Positions 62,768 to 64,000 of a stretch of DNA of 64,000 bases are shown here, one piece after another; within the stretch, counting starts at the first letter, position 1, and each line of letters begins with the position of its first letter. Where the stretch lies: NCBI RefSeq assembly GCF_001429065.1, contig NZ_LMIB01000016.1, forward strand, positions 71,684 to 135,683, in the 5' to 3' direction. A program made the translations under genes and the position numbers. This DNA comes from Sphingomonas sp. Root710. Its GTDB lineage: Bacteria; Pseudomonadota; Alphaproteobacteria; Sphingomonadales; Sphingomonadaceae. The notes beneath the pieces were generated by a model, which was not told the origin of the DNA, made no database searches, and saw only the letters and a list, made by a program, of their open reading frames with translations.

Positions 62768-64000
62768 TCAGAAATTCGAGGCTAGCTGGATGCCGAAGGT
62801 CCGCGGCCGTGTGCGGAACTGCGTGCTATAGGAGAAATCGGGGATCGTCGTTCCCTGCCAGTTGGTGATGTTCGTGGCATAGAGCGCGATCGATTGCTGC
62901 CGGTTATTGGAGATTTCCAGACGCGTGTTCAGGCTGAACGGCGCACCGCTGCGATAGCAGTGGTTGATGTTCCCGCCTGAGGCGTTGCACTCCTTATAAT
63001 CGACATCTTTCTCCCTGAGGTTGAGAGCAGCATAATCGCCGGGCGCCAGGATCTGCGTCGATGCAGAGCGATAGGTCGCCGATATCTCATAGCGGGCATT
63101 CATGTTTTCACTGAGCGCCCAGGAATAATTGATATAGGCCGAGGCCGTATAGCGTGGCGAGAAAGCCAGGCGATTACCCGCGAAATAGGTGGCGGGAGTG
63201 TTACTGCCGGGGCCCCCGGCCAAGATGTCGTCATCCAGCTTCAGATCATTGCTGCTGAGGCTGCCTCCGATATTCAGCCCACGGATCGGGTGCAGGCCAA
63301 GCGACAAGTCGAAACCTGCGCCGCTCGCCGACGTACCGTTGATGACCGCGCCGACGGGCACGCATTCGCCCTTCGCGTTGCAGAACTGAACGGTCGCGCC
63401 CTGCTGAACGTCCTTCCACTTGATGTAGTACACGGACAGATCATAGGTGATCAGGCCGCTGCCGAGGTTGCCCTTGGCGCCGACTTCATAATTGTGGAGC
63501 TTGTCGGGTCCCGCCGGAGGGTAGGTCGGATCGACGGCAATGGACAAGGGCTGCTGGTTCACGCCGCTGCGGAAACCGACCGAATAGGTCGCATAGATGT
63601 TGGTATTCTTGTCGGGCAGCCAGGCCAGAACAACGCGGGGCGTCGTCGCCTTCGCGACATTCTTAACATCGACCACCGGCAAGATATTCGTCGGATTTAC
63701 GCGCGTCTGGGTTCCATATTTATCATGGAAGTAGCGCAAGCCGCCCGTCAGCTCGAAATGGTCGTCGGCAAAAGCATAGGTGGCCTGCCCGAACACCGCG
63801 TAGGATTTCGACGTGTCGCGGAACGACGTGTTGTTTCCGGCGCCGAACGCCAAGGGCAGGGTCTGGTAGGTATCGTTCTGCGCGTCACGATAGAAGGCGC
63901 CGACCTGCCACCGCAAATTCGTGCTGTTCGAGGAGTTGACCAGGAATTCCTCGGTAAACACGCGAGCGGGCAATCGGCTGAAAAGGCGCCCGTTATCAGG
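62768..64000 (-). CDS. TonB-dependent receptor, C-terminal part (truncated by the window)
   Basis: About 411 residues of the barrel are visible, open at base 64000. It shows the barrel end features: GYTA-like NIYATYSVGFRSGVNQQP, YEVGAKGNLG, NRLAFSPRYTASAYINYSW, and the final LASNF with terminal Phe. N-terminal signal, TonB box and plug are outside. Close to the M20 gene (67 bp, same strand), so it probably takes up that unit's substrate. Identity as a TBDR is firm from the barrel pattern. Confidence 0.9.
   Translation of the reverse strand, partial: PDNGRLFSRLPARVFTEEFLVNSSNSTNLRWQVGAFYRDAQNDTYQTLPLAFGAGNNTSFRDTSKSYAVFGQATYAFADDHFELTGGLRYFHDKYGTQTRVNPTNILPVVDVKNVAKATTPRVVLAWLPDKNTNIYATYSVGFRSGVNQQPLSIAVDPTYPPAGPDKLHNYEVGAKGNLGSGLITYDLSVYYIKWKDVQQGATVQFCNAKGECVPVGAVINGTSASGAGFDLSLGLHPIRGLNIGGSLSSNDLKLDDDILAGGPGSNTPATYFAGNRLAFSPRYTASAYINYSWALSENMNARYEISATYRSASTQILAPGDYAALNLREKDVDYKECNASGGNINHCYRSGAPFSLNTRLEISNNRQQSIALYATNITNWQGTTIPDFSYSTQFRTRPRTFGIQLASNF

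Noticed and set aside
1-64000. CRISPR array, tRNA or rRNA gene, insertion sequence or prophage
   Set aside because: No regularly spaced repeats, no tRNA-like cloverleaf noticed, no transposase, integrase or phage protein among the readable frames.

Overview
The window reads as a chromosome (or large replicon) segment of a GC-rich alphaproteobacterium, most likely a sphingomonad. The grounds are five TonB-dependent receptors (TBDRs) of the long sphingomonad type interleaved with catabolic enzymes, many short-chain dehydrogenases (SDRs), flavin monooxygenases, and a Sphingomonadales-like EtfB start. I see no rRNA, tRNA, CRISPR array, insertion sequence or phage gene. Almost everything is accessory catabolism: import at the outer membrane, oxidation, ring or ester opening, and local regulators. 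Species and substrates cannot be fixed from sequence alone.

Layout. (1) 1-8.3 kb, minus strand: a Baeyer-Villiger-type monooxygenase, a small acidic protein, an alpha/beta hydrolase, a GlcG/HbpS-like protein, a TetR regulator, a small ORF, a putative cyclase, a beta-keto acid cleavage enzyme (BKACE) and the start of etfB, whose 5' end is duplicated. (2) 8.4-14.2 kb: a TBDR, an SDR, a HisD/HpsN-type dehydrogenase and a LacI regulator with a palindromic operator. (3) 14.3-27.6 kb: two plus-strand units, TBDR + two LLM flavin monooxygenases + MBL hydrolase, and SDR + hydrolase + IlvD-type dehydratase + acetoacetate-decarboxylase-like protein + SMR-like membrane protein + aldehyde dehydrogenase. 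A LysR gene lies between them, and both units start from near-identical LysR-box promoters. (4) 27.7-35.6 kb, minus: ECF sigma, FecR and STN-TBDR (a cell-surface signalling trio) followed by SDR, an exported ABM-domain protein and a PQQ dehydrogenase. (5) 35.6-39 kb: LysR, MFS, LysR. (6) 39.3-43.9 kb, plus: SnoaL-like, SDR, TBDR, SDR. (7) 44-49.9 kb, minus: quinone oxidoreductase, SDR, acyl-CoA dehydrogenase, DapA-like aldolase, aldehyde dehydrogenase. (8) 50.3-54.6 kb: an XRE-cupin regulator with kbl-tdh-glyA, converting threonine to glycine and serine. (9) 54.7-64 kb: an exported DJ-1/PfpI protein, MFS, N-acylamino-acid-racemase-like enolase, VOC protein, LysR, MHS transporter, M20 deacylase and a truncated TBDR.

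Two regulatory links stand out. A 17-bp palindrome placed between a TTGACA -35 and a -10 occurs upstream of the Baeyer-Villiger operon and again, about 41 kb away, upstream of the quinone oxidoreductase operon; this suggests one TetR regulon spanning regions 1 and 7. A 20-bp LysR box followed by a conserved -10 region occurs upstream of both units of region 3, tying monooxygenases, receptor and downstream enzymes into one candidate pathway. Region 3 is my best candidate for an undescribed catabolic system. All functions are inferred from motifs recognised by eye; no database search was run.
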